From Caballeronia sordidicola (GTDB lineage: Bacteria > Pseudomonadota > Gammaproteobacteria > Burkholderiales > Burkholderiaceae): 64,000 nt of DNA. The translations under genes were made by a program, and so were the position numbers. The notes under the pieces are model-generated. The model was not told the DNA's origin and searched no databases. It worked only from the letters and a program-made list of their open reading frames with translations. Shown in pieces: positions 43,678 through 51,325 of this stretch. The first letter of the stretch is position 1. The number at the start of each line of letters is the position of its first letter. The stretch spans positions 124,001 to 188,000 of the forward strand of contig NZ_MTHB01000246.1 of NCBI RefSeq assembly GCF_002220365.1, written 5' to 3'.

Positions 43678-44329
43678 CGACGTTAGTGGTGTGACCAAAA
43701 GCGTCCGCGCGACGCTCGATGCGTGGCGCGAGCGCGGTGCCGATCGGCTGGATCCCATCCGATTTTATTTTATCGAAGCGCTGGATCGGCGAGCAGCCAG
43801 CCACAGCGGCGAGTCGCGGCGCATCCTGGATGACAGGCTGTCCAAACTGCTCGAGGCTTACGCTCACGATTACGCCAACGATCTTGAGAACGCCGCGTCG
43901 GAAACTGCCAATGCCGGCGAACCCGCTCGTGGCAAACTTGCCGGACTGATCGAGTACATGAGCCTCAGTGCGCCGGTAGATAGCGACGGTCCCACAGCCG
44001 GTCACACCTTGCCCCGACCCTCCTCCTATCCGGACATGGAGGTGCTCGATTACTTCAGGAAAACCTGGACCACGGTCAGTACCGAAAGACAGTTTCGGCA
44101 GTCGCTTGCACAAGTGCCCGGGAATGCGGGCCCGCTCAACTCGAGTAGCCTCGTGCATCGTTCGCTCTCGCTGATGCGCGAGTTGTCGCCAGGGTATCTG
44201 GAGCAGTTCTTGTCGTACATCGACGTGTTGTCGTGGATGGAGCAAATGAACGGCGGCGGCGCCTTGCCGGACAAAGATGCGGCTCGCTCCGTGAGCCCCC
44301 GGAAAAGTACGCGCGGCAAACCGCGCTAG
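43670..44329 (+). CDS. DUF2894 protein, last gene of the motor-like cluster
   Basis: 219 residues, soluble and helical. VRATLDAWRERGADRLDPIR, FYFIEALDRRAASHSGESRR and the C-terminal SLSLMRELSPGYLEQFLSYI are DUF2894 blocks; the tail SPRKSTRGKPR is basic. Start overlaps the OmpA gene by eight bases. It is found with DUF3348/DUF802 in this cluster and is probably a cytosolic component contacting the long tail; there is no catalytic motif. Function unknown. Confidence 0.8.
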   Translation: MNSDVSGVTKSVRATLDAWRERGADRLDPIRFYFIEALDRRAASHSGESRRILDDRLSKLLEAYAHDYANDLENAASETANAGEPARGKLAGLIEYMSLSAPVDSDGPTAGHTLPRPSSYPDMEVLDYFRKTWTTVSTERQFRQSLAQVPGNAGPLNSSSLVHRSLSLMRELSPGYLEQFLSYIDVLSWMEQMNGGGALPDKDAARSVSPRKSTRGKPR

Positions 44330-44813
44330 CGCTAGCGTCACGTGCACCACGTGCACCACGTGCACCTTGTGCGTTATGGGTGTCACACTTGCATTACCAG
44401 CTTCCGGTTTGACTGTATCGCCAATACAGTTAGTCCAGAAAATCGGCACGGATCGAACCGCCTGACTCAGTCCTTGCCGGGTGTTGAGGTAATGAGCCTG
44501 ATCCAAGCGAACAACGGGTGAACTCGAGATGTAGAAGGAGGCATCGCACAAAAGGCGACCATGACTGAGCAGGCCTGCGAACCGTGTCACCCACGCGAAC
44601 TACGCCTACGGTATAACGGCCCCCGCTAAGCGGGATCTCGGAAGTGGGTTTGTCGGCTTGATCATCCATGTTTCAGTCCAAGTCGCCCTTCTGCTCAAAG
44701 AAAACGAGAACGACAATGCGTGATTTGCATCGCACGAGACAGAGTCGACTTCCATGCTGATTGATAGTTTCGAGGCGTCGCACCGAGCGGCTTCAATCAT
44801 TGACTGGACCGTG
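44330..44813. other. 484-base intergenic region with a short direct repeat
   Basis: Contains three 9-base repeats at 44339-44365, directly after the DUF2894 stop, and otherwise no supported gene. Short minus-strand frames here lack ribosome sites and recognisable features. Confidence 0.45.
44339..44365. repeat. Three exact copies of a 9-base unit
   Basis: CACGTGCAC repeated three times head to tail, each unit containing the palindrome CACGTG. It begins ten bases after the end of the DUF2894 gene, next to a GCTAGCGCTAGC self-complementary stretch. Confidence 0.85.
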
Positions 44814-45215
44814 TTAGCCAAATTCGTCGTGCTGTGGCAGTTCGTCGGTTATGGCATACCACGGCGCCTTGGACCCGACAAAAATGTGTGCGGTTGGGCG
44901 AATAGTCGGAGTGTCGCTGAGCGTTCCTAAAGTGACGTGAACGAACTCGCCCTCACGAACGACCGAAAACATAAGGCTTCCGCAGATCTTGCAATGAACA
45001 TCGTGAGCCCCGGTCTCATCACCGAAAATCAACAGGTCGGCTTGCCCTTGCGTGATGCCCAACTTGTTACGCTCGATCCCCGCGAATGATTTGAATGCTG
45101 AACCGGTTGCGCGCCGGCAGTTTGAACAATGACAGTTCATTGCATAGACAAACTCATCCTTCACGGCGTAATGGACTGCGCCGCAAAGGCATCTGCCTGC
45201 AAGCAACGAATTCAC
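44814..45215 (-). CDS. GFA-family (glutathione-dependent formaldehyde-activating-like) zinc protein
   Basis: 133 residues from a GTG at 45215. Zinc-binding cysteines are in LLAGRCLCGAVHY, AMNCHCSNCRRATGSAF and CKICGSLMFSVV, the GFA pattern; the C-terminus TAHIFVGSKAPWYAITDELP is also typical. A frame continues upstream to 45725 but has no family features, and the family usually begins just before the first zinc motif, so the GTG is preferred. GFA proteins bind glutathione adducts or unknown thiol substrates. Upstream DNA holds a decayed LysR gene on the opposite strand. Confidence 0.75.
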   Translation of the reverse strand: MNSLLAGRCLCGAVHYAVKDEFVYAMNCHCSNCRRATGSAFKSFAGIERNKLGITQGQADLLIFGDETGAHDVHCKICGSLMFSVVREGEFVHVTLGTLSDTPTIRPTAHIFVGSKAPWYAITDELPQHDEFG

Positions 45216-45342
45216 GTTTGTCTCGATGAAAGAAGTCACGCTAACGAACTGGATATCAAATTCTGATTGGTTGGATCGCACCAACTTTCGCTCACGCTGG
45301 TAAATGATAGCGTCGGCTGTCATTTTAGTGCCTTTTCCGCGA

Positions 45343-45543
45343 CGTTCATCGTGGCGTTTCGCGGACCAGGTCGATCTGCTGCCATTACCGGTGGAAGTAC
45401 GATGTTTCGAACTGTCCGCCGCATGGCATCCGCGCCTGCGGGCCGATCCGGCACACGCGTGGCTGCACCAGCAACTGTTCGCCGTCGCCAAGCACCGCAC
45501 GGCCGTGCCAGAACGAACGATCCGGTCAAGGCGCACGGCGTGA
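45343..45543 (+). pseudogene. C-terminal fragment of a LysR-type regulator
   Basis: The plus frame encodes WRFADQVDLLPLPVEV and AAWHPRLRADPAHAWLHQQL, the end of a LysR effector-binding domain, finishing at 45543. The DNA-binding half is absent upstream, where the GFA gene begins on the other strand. It is a broken gene, probably left from a rearrangement. Confidence 0.7.
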
Positions 45544-45864
45544 AGCACCTTGGGCCGGTGCCGCGGGAATCGGGATCGCAGAGGAGCCGAAGTTTGAATG
45601 GAGAATGGAAGCGCCGGTCGAGGGCCGCAATTGGATCGACAGCGACCTTCGCCGATGGCACGCAGTGGCGTTTCGCCGGCATGAGCCAGCGGCGATCTGC
45701 TCAGGGCACCCTGCCTGTGACACAATCACTGCATGTGGGCTAGCTCATCGCTCCTGCGATTGGAATTAGCCGCTGCCATGAGACGTCAATGAGACGATCC
45801 AATTGAAAATCCCGAATGTAACGCGTCTTTTTATGCATTCGGCCGCCCCTCACTTCGCTGCGCC
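45544..45864. other. Intergenic stretch, no gene seen
   Basis: 321 bases between the LysR fragment and the small membrane protein. It is codon-like in composition (for example GEWKRRSRAAIG and FADGTQWRFAGMSQ in one plus frame) but carries no recognised family, so it may be further remnant DNA. Confidence 0.35.
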
Positions 45865-46155
45865 ATGCCAGAAAATAAACAAAAATCTGAATCCGACACG
45901 CCGCCGAACCCGGAGCGGATCAGCGTCGCCCCAAAAAAGCGGCGGCGCTGGCAGCCGTCCAATGCGCTGCGCAGCATCCTGATGGTGTTTGTCGGTTTTG
46001 TCGCCTTCGTTATCGTATCGGGCATTGTTCTGTACAAACCGGTCATGTACGGCGACATGATCGAGAACTTCGGCATAGTCATGATGCTGACCGTTCCGGT
46101 GATTGCGGCTGTCGCCTTTCGCGTGGGTCTCGATTCCTGGCTGGATGTGGAGTAA
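45865..46155 (+). CDS. Small two-helix membrane protein, unknown
   Basis: 96 residues: a charged N-terminus (PKKRRRWQPSNALRSIL) followed by helices MVFVGFVAFVIVSGIVLY and FGIVMMLTVPVIAAVAFRVG. Amino-acid make-up is that of a real inner-membrane protein, with positive-inside charge. No strong ribosome site precedes the ATG and no family is recognised. Confidence 0.5.
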   Translation: MPENKQKSESDTPPNPERISVAPKKRRRWQPSNALRSILMVFVGFVAFVIVSGIVLYKPVMYGDMIENFGIVMMLTVPVIAAVAFRVGLDSWLDVE

Positions 46156-46178
46156 ACCGAGCCGGGAAGTCCCCTCGC

Positions 46179-46507
46179 TCAGGCCAGTTCATCCGCCTCC
46201 ATGCCACGCAAAATGGGACGCATGCCTGACAGCTCATGTGGCAACTTGTGCGGCAGCGCGTGACCCACGTGCCGCGCCGTCTCGAACAGTTCCGCGAGCC
46301 AGTTGCCGAACGCGCGCACGCGCGGTGGAACGAGGCGATGACGCAGATAGGCGACCGATACCGGCACGGCTGCGGGCCGGTAGTGCGGCAGCACTTCGCT
46401 CAGCCGCGCAGCCGCCCGCGCGGAATCCCGAGTGATCTCGCAGCACGGGTAAAACTGTTGGTGTCGACAATGCGCACGAATGTCCGCATCGCCATGATGC
46501 GGTCCAT
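46179..46507 (-). pseudogene. LysR-type regulator with internal deletion
   Basis: The minus-strand gene starts well, with AGGAGAAACG before ATG 46507 and a proper LysR opening (MDRIMAMRTFVRIVDTNSFT, AARSLGIPR). After about 30 residues it breaks into another frame and jumps to the C-terminal part (EVLPHYRPAAVPVSVAYLRH, FGNWLAELFETAR) ending at 46179. About 170-200 residues, including most of the effector domain, are gone. The break is near 46412-46420. Confidence 0.8.
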
Positions 46508-46603
46508 CACGGGCGTTTCTCCTATGGATTTAGAGGCACCGCACGCGCTGTTGGCCCGCGGTGCCCTATGCCGGCAAGCAGTTTTTTGATCTGCCGCGCC
46601 CGG

Positions 46604-47395
46604 CTAATGGCAACAGCGTCCGGCTTCGTGCTGCGAAGCCGGGTCGGCTGCAGCCGTCGCGGTATCTGTACCACGACGAACCTCGTCATAACGATCGTGA
46701 TGACGCAACCAGTCCATCATGTTGTGCTCTTCGTCTCGTCCCTTCGGGGTGAGGTCGAGCAAGTTGTAGGTGCCGATGAGCGGCTCGCCGCCGCGTCCAT
46801 ATGCCGAAAACGTATGGAACACATCACCGGTATCGTCCTTGTAGAACACACTGAGCCCGGGTAACTCGTCGCTGTCGAAGCCACCGGCCGTGACGTCATT
46901 CATCTCGAAGTTGTAGTACACCTTACCTTTTTCCCGCTGTTCAGATGTAAACGACACATGATAGTCGTAGTTGAAATCGCTGCCGAACGACGAGACCCAA
47001 CGGAAATGCCAACCCATGCGCTTTTTGAATGCTTCGATTATCTCGAGCGGCGCACGCGACACCGCGATGTACGCGACATCGCGCTGCTCGACGTGCTGCA
47101 ACGCACCGTCGATATGATCGGACAGGAACGAGCAGCCCGGGCACCCTTCTTCCCAGTCCGGCCCTAACATGAAGTGATAAACGATCAACTGGCTGCGTCC
47201 GTTGAACAGTTCAGCCAGCGTCTTGCGGCCCTGCGGAGTGTCGAACATGTAGGTCGTGTCGACCTTCACCCAAGGCAACGCGCGACGTTTTTCGGCGAGC
47301 GCGTCGCGCGCATGCGTCACCGCTTTTTCCTCGGCCAGATGCGCCTTGTGCGTTGCAAGCCATTCTTCCCTCGAAACAATTCGATGCGATTCCAT
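46604..47395 (-). CDS. DUF899 thioredoxin-like protein (copy 2)
   Basis: 263 residues with the same landmarks as the copy at 3595: REEWLATHKAHLAEEKAVTH, LPWVKVDTTYMFDTPQG, YHFMLGPDWEEGCPGCSFLS (CPGC), WVSSFGSDFNYDYHVSF and GTYNLLDLTPKGRDEEHNMM. The C-terminal Thr/Ala tail is longer. It is the third gene after ArsR and SRPBCC genes (26-base gap), a combination seen for this family. Divergent enough from copy 1 to be an old paralogue. Probable redox role; no reaction known. Confidence 0.87.
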   Translation of the reverse strand: MESHRIVSREEWLATHKAHLAEEKAVTHARDALAEKRRALPWVKVDTTYMFDTPQGRKTLAELFNGRSQLIVYHFMLGPDWEEGCPGCSFLSDHIDGALQHVEQRDVAYIAVSRAPLEIIEAFKKRMGWHFRWVSSFGSDFNYDYHVSFTSEQREKGKVYYNFEMNDVTAGGFDSDELPGLSVFYKDDTGDVFHTFSAYGRGGEPLIGTYNLLDLTPKGRDEEHNMMDWLRHHDRYDEVRRGTDTATAAADPASQHEAGRCCH

Positions 47396-47421
47396 GTTTG
47401 AATCCTCCTGTCCTGAAGTGA

Positions 47422-47856
47422 TCAGGCAAACTGCCGTGAAAGCTCATCGAGGACATGGTTCCAGCCACCCTCGTGATCATCGCGCGCTGCTTCATCCGCA
47501 AACTGCTCATGCTTCAGCGTGAGTAACGTGCGCTCGCCGCCATGCTCGCCGTGCAGCATGAACGTAACGAGTGATTCGCGCTCCGGTGTGCTGCGCCACG
47601 CCCAGGTATAGACGAGCTTTTCGTCTGGGACGACTTCTTGGAACACGCCGCTTACGTCATGCTCCTCGCCCTCGGGCGTGCGCATGATGATCCGAAAGCG
47701 TCCGCCGACCCGCACGTCCATCTCCGCGTGAATCACGTCGTTATTGTTGGGATGCATCCACTTCACGATTTGCGACGGCTCCGTCCACGCGGCGTAGATT
47801 TTGGCGGGTTTCGCGTTGATTCGGCGCTGGAGCGTGAGACTGGGTTGGGCGGGCAT
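47422..47856 (-). CDS. SRPBCC (AHSA1/START-like) domain protein
   Basis: 144 residues. It begins LTLQRRINAKPAKIYAAWTE and has VGGRFRIIMRTPEGEEHDVS, KLVYTWAWRSTPERESLVTF and GGWNHVLDELSRQ, the AHSA1-type fold with a large hydrophobic pocket. Such proteins bind lipophilic ligands. The start lies inside the ArsR gene (94-base overlap), a common layout for ArsR-SRPBCC pairs. Ligand and role unknown. Confidence 0.86.
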   Translation of the reverse strand: MPAQPSLTLQRRINAKPAKIYAAWTEPSQIVKWMHPNNNDVIHAEMDVRVGGRFRIIMRTPEGEEHDVSGVFQEVVPDEKLVYTWAWRSTPERESLVTFMLHGEHGGERTLLTLKHEQFADEAARDDHEGGWNHVLDELSRQFA

Positions 47857-48185
47857 GAGTCCTCCTCCACAAAGGCAGCAAGGCGATCAAGGGTATCGGT
47901 CCAGAAGCGCTGGTAGCGATTGAGCCATTCCATTGCTTCCTCCATCGGTCCGGCGGCAAGACGGCACGCGACAGTGCGACCCGTCTTGGCACGCGCGATC
48001 AGACCGGCATCCGACAACACATCCAGATGCTTCATCACGGCCGGCAACGACATCGCAAACGGCTGCGCAAGTTCGCTGACGGACAACTCCGCACTCGCGG
48101 ACAGGCGTGCAAGGAGCGCACGCCGCGTTGGGTCGGCCAACGCGGCGAATGTACGGTCCAATGCGTTTTCCTGAAACTTAACCAT
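47763..48185 (-). CDS. ArsR family regulator
   Basis: 140 residues. Winged-helix ALADPTRRALLARLSASAEL, SVSELAQPFAMSLPAVMKHL, SDAGLIARAKTGRTVACRL. No metal-binding Cys pair is present, so it is of the non-metal branch paired with SRPBCC proteins. A direct repeat overlaps the start (GTTAACTTCAT at 48184-48194 and GTTAAGTTTCA at 48172-48182 on the minus strand), a likely autoregulatory site. The last 30 residues (NPVSRSSAESTRNPPKS) share DNA with the SRPBCC gene start. Confidence 0.86.
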   Translation of the reverse strand: MVKFQENALDRTFAALADPTRRALLARLSASAELSVSELAQPFAMSLPAVMKHLDVLSDAGLIARAKTGRTVACRLAAGPMEEAMEWLNRYQRFWTDTLDRLAAFVEEDSCPPNPVSRSSAESTRNPPKSTPRGRSRRKS

Positions 48186-48542
48186 GAAGTTAACTATAGA
48201 GAGGGATGGCGCGATGTCAAGGCGCTCTTCGAGATTTTTTTGGAGATCGTGCCGGCAGTTGCGGCGGCGTCAAACGGAGGCAGTTCAGCGTCGATTGCTA
48301 CACGTCAAACTTTGCGGCCACCCTGTAAAACCCCGCGCAAGCTTCAGCGACGAACGTCGGAATGGTATCCATGCCGTTCGCTGGCCATTCATGAATCCAG
48401 CTCATATGAGCTTGCCGATTCTACCGTCTAGTCACATGCTGACACAGCCGGTAAATTTAGCGCTGCAGGGAATCGAACCGGCATAGGCGAGAAGCGTCCG
48501 TGCAATAGACCCTGGCCCAGACCCAAAGTTGGAGATGACTTG
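48186..48542. other. 357-base intergenic region; possible tRNA-like fragment
   Basis: Holds the promoter side of the ArsR operon and, near 48468-48482, a minus-strand stretch GCCGGTTCGATTCCCTGC that looks like a tRNA T-arm. No acceptor, D-arm or anticodon arm can be built around it, so no tRNA is called. Confidence 0.4.
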
Positions 48543-48869
48543 ATGACTAACGAGCCCACCGCTGCACGCAAGGCGTTCGGCGACCTCGCGCCCGCACTCG
48601 CGGATCACACCGACAAGGTCCTGTTCGGCGACATCTGGGAGCGCCCAGGGCTTTCGCCGCGTGATCGCAGTCTGATCACGGTCGCCAGCCTCGTCGCTCT
48701 TTATCGCACCAACGAGCTTCCGTTTCATATCGGCCGAGCGTTGGACAACGGCGTGACTCGCGACGAACTGATCGAGCTGATCACTCACCTTGCTTTCTAC
48801 TCAGGCTGGCCGACGGCAATGACGGCCCTCCCCATTGCAAGGCAGGTCTTCGACAGTCGCGAGGCTTAA
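48543..48869 (+). CDS. Carboxymuconolactone-decarboxylase-family protein
   Basis: 108 residues from ATG 48543, with GGAG at eight-base spacing. CMD features: PGLSPRDRSLITVASLVALY, LPFHIGRALDNGVTRDELIE, LAFYSGWPTAMTAL. The AhpD-type CxxC is absent, so a CMD-like rather than peroxidase role is favoured. It is 56 bases upstream of the aldo-keto reductase gene on the same strand and probably cotranscribed. Such pairs are common in stress or aromatic metabolism; substrate unknown. Confidence 0.84.
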   Translation: MTNEPTAARKAFGDLAPALADHTDKVLFGDIWERPGLSPRDRSLITVASLVALYRTNELPFHIGRALDNGVTRDELIELITHLAFYSGWPTAMTALPIARQVFDSREA

Positions 48870-48925
48870 CCAGCCGAACCGGATGTTTTTTACTTCGCAG
48901 GCTTAGCCTGAATGGAGCATACAGA

Positions 48926-49930
48926 ATGGACTATCAGTATCTGGGCCGCAGCGCGCTCAAGGTCTCGCCCTTGTGTCTGGGGGCGATGATGTTCGGCGGC
49001 GAGACGGACGAGGCGACGTCAAAGCGCATCGTCGACAAGGCGTTCGATCAAGGCGTTAATTTCATCGACACCGCTGACGTTTATCACGCGGGTCGTTCGG
49101 AAGAAATCGTTGGACGAGCAATCGCTGATCGTCGGGACAACTGGGTCGTCGCCACCAAGTTCGGCTATCCGACCACGCAAGGCCCAAACGAACAGGGTCA
49201 GTCGCGCAAGTGGATCATCCAGTCTGTTGAAGCGAGCCTGAAGCGTCTGGGTACGGACTACATCGACATCCTGTACTTTCACCGGGCGCTCGTTGACGCA
49301 CCGCTGGAAGAAGCCGTACGTGCGATCGGCGATCTGATTCGTCAGGGCAAGATCCGTTACTTCGGTTTGTCCAATTTCCGTGGCTGGCGCATTGCCGAAA
49401 TCGCGCGTCTCGCCGACCACATGGGAATTGACCGGCCGGTCGCGAGCGAACCGCTCTATAACATTGTGGACCGTACCGCGGAAGTCGAACAACTGCCAGC
49501 AGCGGCGCACTACGGTATGGGCGTGGTCCCATACAGCCCACTCGCGCGTGGCGTCCTCAGCGGCAAATATGCGGTGGATACCCCGCCGCCGGCCGACTCG
49601 CGCGCAGGCCGCGGCGACAAGCGAATCCAGCAGACCGAGTGGCGCCCGGAATCGCTCAGGATCGCACAAACCATCGCTGATCATGCAGCGAAGCGTGGAA
49701 CAACTTCCATTGCCTTCGCTCTCGCATGGGTGCTCAAGAACCGCATTGTCAGCAGCACGATCGCGGGTCCGCGTACCGAAGCGCAGTGGGACAGCTACGT
49801 CGACGCACTGAAGTTGCAACTCGGACCCGAGGACGAAAAGCTTGTCGACAGCCTCGTTGCACCGGGGCATGCGTCGACACCTGGCTATACCGATCCCGGA
49901 TACCCCATCGAAGGGCGACGCGTCGCTTGA
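48926..49930 (+). CDS. Aldo/keto reductase
   Basis: 334 residues. The catalytic tetrad is visible: Asp48 (FIDTADVY), Tyr53, Lys78 (VVATKFG) and His119 (DILYFHR). The opening MDYQYLGRSALKVSPLCLG and the cofactor segment SSTIAGPRTEAQWDSYVDAL are typical NADPH-dependent aldo-keto reductases of the YajO/potassium-channel-beta group. It follows the CMD-family gene. Likely reduces aldehydes or ketones; substrate not evident. Confidence 0.88.
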   Translation: MDYQYLGRSALKVSPLCLGAMMFGGETDEATSKRIVDKAFDQGVNFIDTADVYHAGRSEEIVGRAIADRRDNWVVATKFGYPTTQGPNEQGQSRKWIIQSVEASLKRLGTDYIDILYFHRALVDAPLEEAVRAIGDLIRQGKIRYFGLSNFRGWRIAEIARLADHMGIDRPVASEPLYNIVDRTAEVEQLPAAAHYGMGVVPYSPLARGVLSGKYAVDTPPPADSRAGRGDKRIQQTEWRPESLRIAQTIADHAAKRGTTSIAFALAWVLKNRIVSSTIAGPRTEAQWDSYVDALKLQLGPEDEKLVDSLVAPGHASTPGYTDPGYPIEGRRVA

Positions 49931-50074
49931 GGTATTAGCGGGAATTCGCTTGTATATCAGACCCCAGCGTGCAACGCATTAATGCAAGCCAGGAGTAAGG
50001 TTGTTGCTTTGCCTATGCCCACAAGGTCGTACGCCAAGCAACAACCGCCCTGCCAACTGTCCACGCCGATCCGC

Positions 50075-50103
50075 TTGACAATAGTCTTATATGCCCATAA
50101 TAA
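50075..50103 (+). promoter_or_regulatory. Promoter of the MarR gene with operator in its spacer
   Basis: TTGACA (50075-50080), a 17-base spacer, then TAATAA (50098-50103). The spacer is filled by ATAGTCTTATATGCCCATA (50081-50099), a motif repeated in front of the next gene. Binding there would block RNA polymerase, implying autorepression by the MarR protein. Confidence 0.65.
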
Positions 50104-50135
50104 TGACGACAAATATCCTTGTGGTTTGATCCAAC

Positions 50136-50597
50136 ATGACTGCGTCTAACTTGCCCATCAACCCGGGCATCTGTAACAACACCGCTCTGCGTAAAGCCGC
50201 GCGGCGGCTCACACGTTTCTACGATGCCTGCATGGCGGAAACGGGTTTGCGTGCCACCCAGTACGCCATCCTGAACCTGCTTGCAACCCGGGGGCCCACT
50301 AACATGGCCGTGCTTGCCGACTTGTTGTCGATGGATCGCGCAACCATGGGGCACAACCTGCGTCCGCTGGAACGCGACGGACTGGTCATCATTCAAATCG
50401 GTCGCGAAGACCGCCGCGAGCGAGAAGTGGTTTTGTCCAGCGTGGGCGTGAATATAGAGGCGCGAAGCAAACCCTCATGGCTCAAGGCGCAAGCAAGCTT
50501 TGAAAAGGAATTCGGCAAGCAAGACGCGTTGGCAATGCGGCGAATGATGGCTCGAGTCACGCAACTCGAACTCGACCCCGAGGAAGCAATCTCCTGA
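50136..50597 (+). CDS. MarR family regulator
   Basis: 153 residues. The winged helix is in ALRKAARRLTRFYDACMAET, ATQYAILNLLATRGPTNMAV, LADLLSMDRATMGHNLRPLE and DRREREVVLSSVGV (wing). MarR proteins act as dimers that respond to phenolic or oxidant ligands. A shared operator-like motif lies in its own promoter and in front of the SnoaL-like gene at 50705, so the two genes form a small regulon. The ribosome site is weak. Confidence 0.86.
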   Translation: MTASNLPINPGICNNTALRKAARRLTRFYDACMAETGLRATQYAILNLLATRGPTNMAVLADLLSMDRATMGHNLRPLERDGLVIIQIGREDRREREVVLSSVGVNIEARSKPSWLKAQASFEKEFGKQDALAMRRMMARVTQLELDPEEAIS

Positions 50598-50638
50598 TTT
50601 TTTACCCGCGTAGTATGTGACACCATCACCCCACGGCA

Positions 50639-50669
50639 TTCAGCGAGACAATCCCGTTCTCTCGCTGAA
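50639..50669. promoter_or_regulatory. Perfect 10-base inverted repeat between MarR and SnoaL-like genes
   Basis: Arms TTCAGCGAGA and TCTCGCTGAA flank an 11-base loop. There is an A run after it on the plus strand rather than T, so it is a poor terminator; it may be an operator dyad or an RNA stem in the leader. Confidence 0.5.
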
Positions 50670-50680
50670 AAAAATTCCTG

Positions 50681-50700
50681 ATACGGGCATATAAGTCTAT
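50681..50700. promoter_or_regulatory. Second copy of the MarR-type operator
   Basis: On the minus strand it reads ATAGACTTATATGCCCGTAT, sharing CTTATATGCCC and flanks with the site at 50081. It is partly palindromic (CTTATATG against CTGATACG) and ends five bases before the SnoaL-like ATG. Confidence 0.62.
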
Positions 50701-50704
50701 TTCC

Positions 50705-51217
50705 ATGAAACCACATCGCAGTCGGAAAACCGTCGCTTCACTCATCGCCGCCGTGATCCTCGGCGCTGCGCACCTATCGGCCCACGCCGCAGCAACGCAT
50801 GAATTCACTGACAAGGACAGGCAAGAGGTCAAGGACGTTTTTCTCCGTCAGGCGGCTGCCGCCACTGCCCACGACATAGTGGCGTTCGAAAGCGTATTCG
50901 CATCGGCGCCGGCTGGTCAGCCCGATCCCGTCGTCTTAATCGCCCGCCCGTACCGATTCTGGGGAAAGGCGGCGCTCATCGCGCACTTCAAGGAAACATT
51001 CAAAGGCGTGTGGAAGTTCGATCCCGACGTCGACAGCATAAAGATCATTCCCCTGACGCCGGATGTTGCCCAGCTGTATGCGGAGACGCAGATCACGGGC
51101 GGTCCCCTGGACGTGGCGGCCAAGCCCGCCCCCTACCTCGTGTATGAGGTTGCTGTGCGGACCGCCGAAGGCTGGCGCATTGCGGCGATCGTGCCTCAAG
51201 CTGCGCAGCCGAAGTAA
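50705..51217 (+). CDS. Exported SnoaL/NTF2-like protein
   Basis: 170 residues. A signal peptide (TVASLIAAVILGAAHLSAHA) is followed by a cone-shaped NTF2-like domain: QEVKDVFLRQAAAATAHDIV, RFWGKAALIAHFKETFKGVW, APYLVYEVAVRTAEGWRIAA. It would act in the periplasm, binding or converting a small molecule. The operator motif shared with the MarR gene sits immediately before the start, and no Shine-Dalgarno is visible there. Ligand unknown. Confidence 0.78.
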   Translation: MKPHRSRKTVASLIAAVILGAAHLSAHAAATHEFTDKDRQEVKDVFLRQAAAATAHDIVAFESVFASAPAGQPDPVVLIARPYRFWGKAALIAHFKETFKGVWKFDPDVDSIKIIPLTPDVAQLYAETQITGGPLDVAAKPAPYLVYEVAVRTAEGWRIAAIVPQAAQPK

Positions 51218-51325
51218 ACGCCGTTTTTTGACCTGAAGTCTTCCGCTATGAAGATAGCGGCACTGCGGACATCGCTGCGCCGGCCCTTTCGGAACGCGTT
51301 CATCGACGTCATGTCGATCGCTAGC

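Noticed and set aside
39913-44329. Complete Zorya anti-phage system
   Set aside because: Only the motor-like half resembles ZorAB; no ZorC, ZorD or ZorE-type gene is present, so defence is not claimed.
48466-48484. tRNA gene
   Set aside because: Only a T-arm-like stretch is visible; no acceptor stem, D-arm or anticodon arm can be formed.
50639-50669. Intrinsic terminator for the MarR gene
   Set aside because: The perfect hairpin is followed by A, not T, on the transcribed strand, and preceded by the T run only when read on the other strand.
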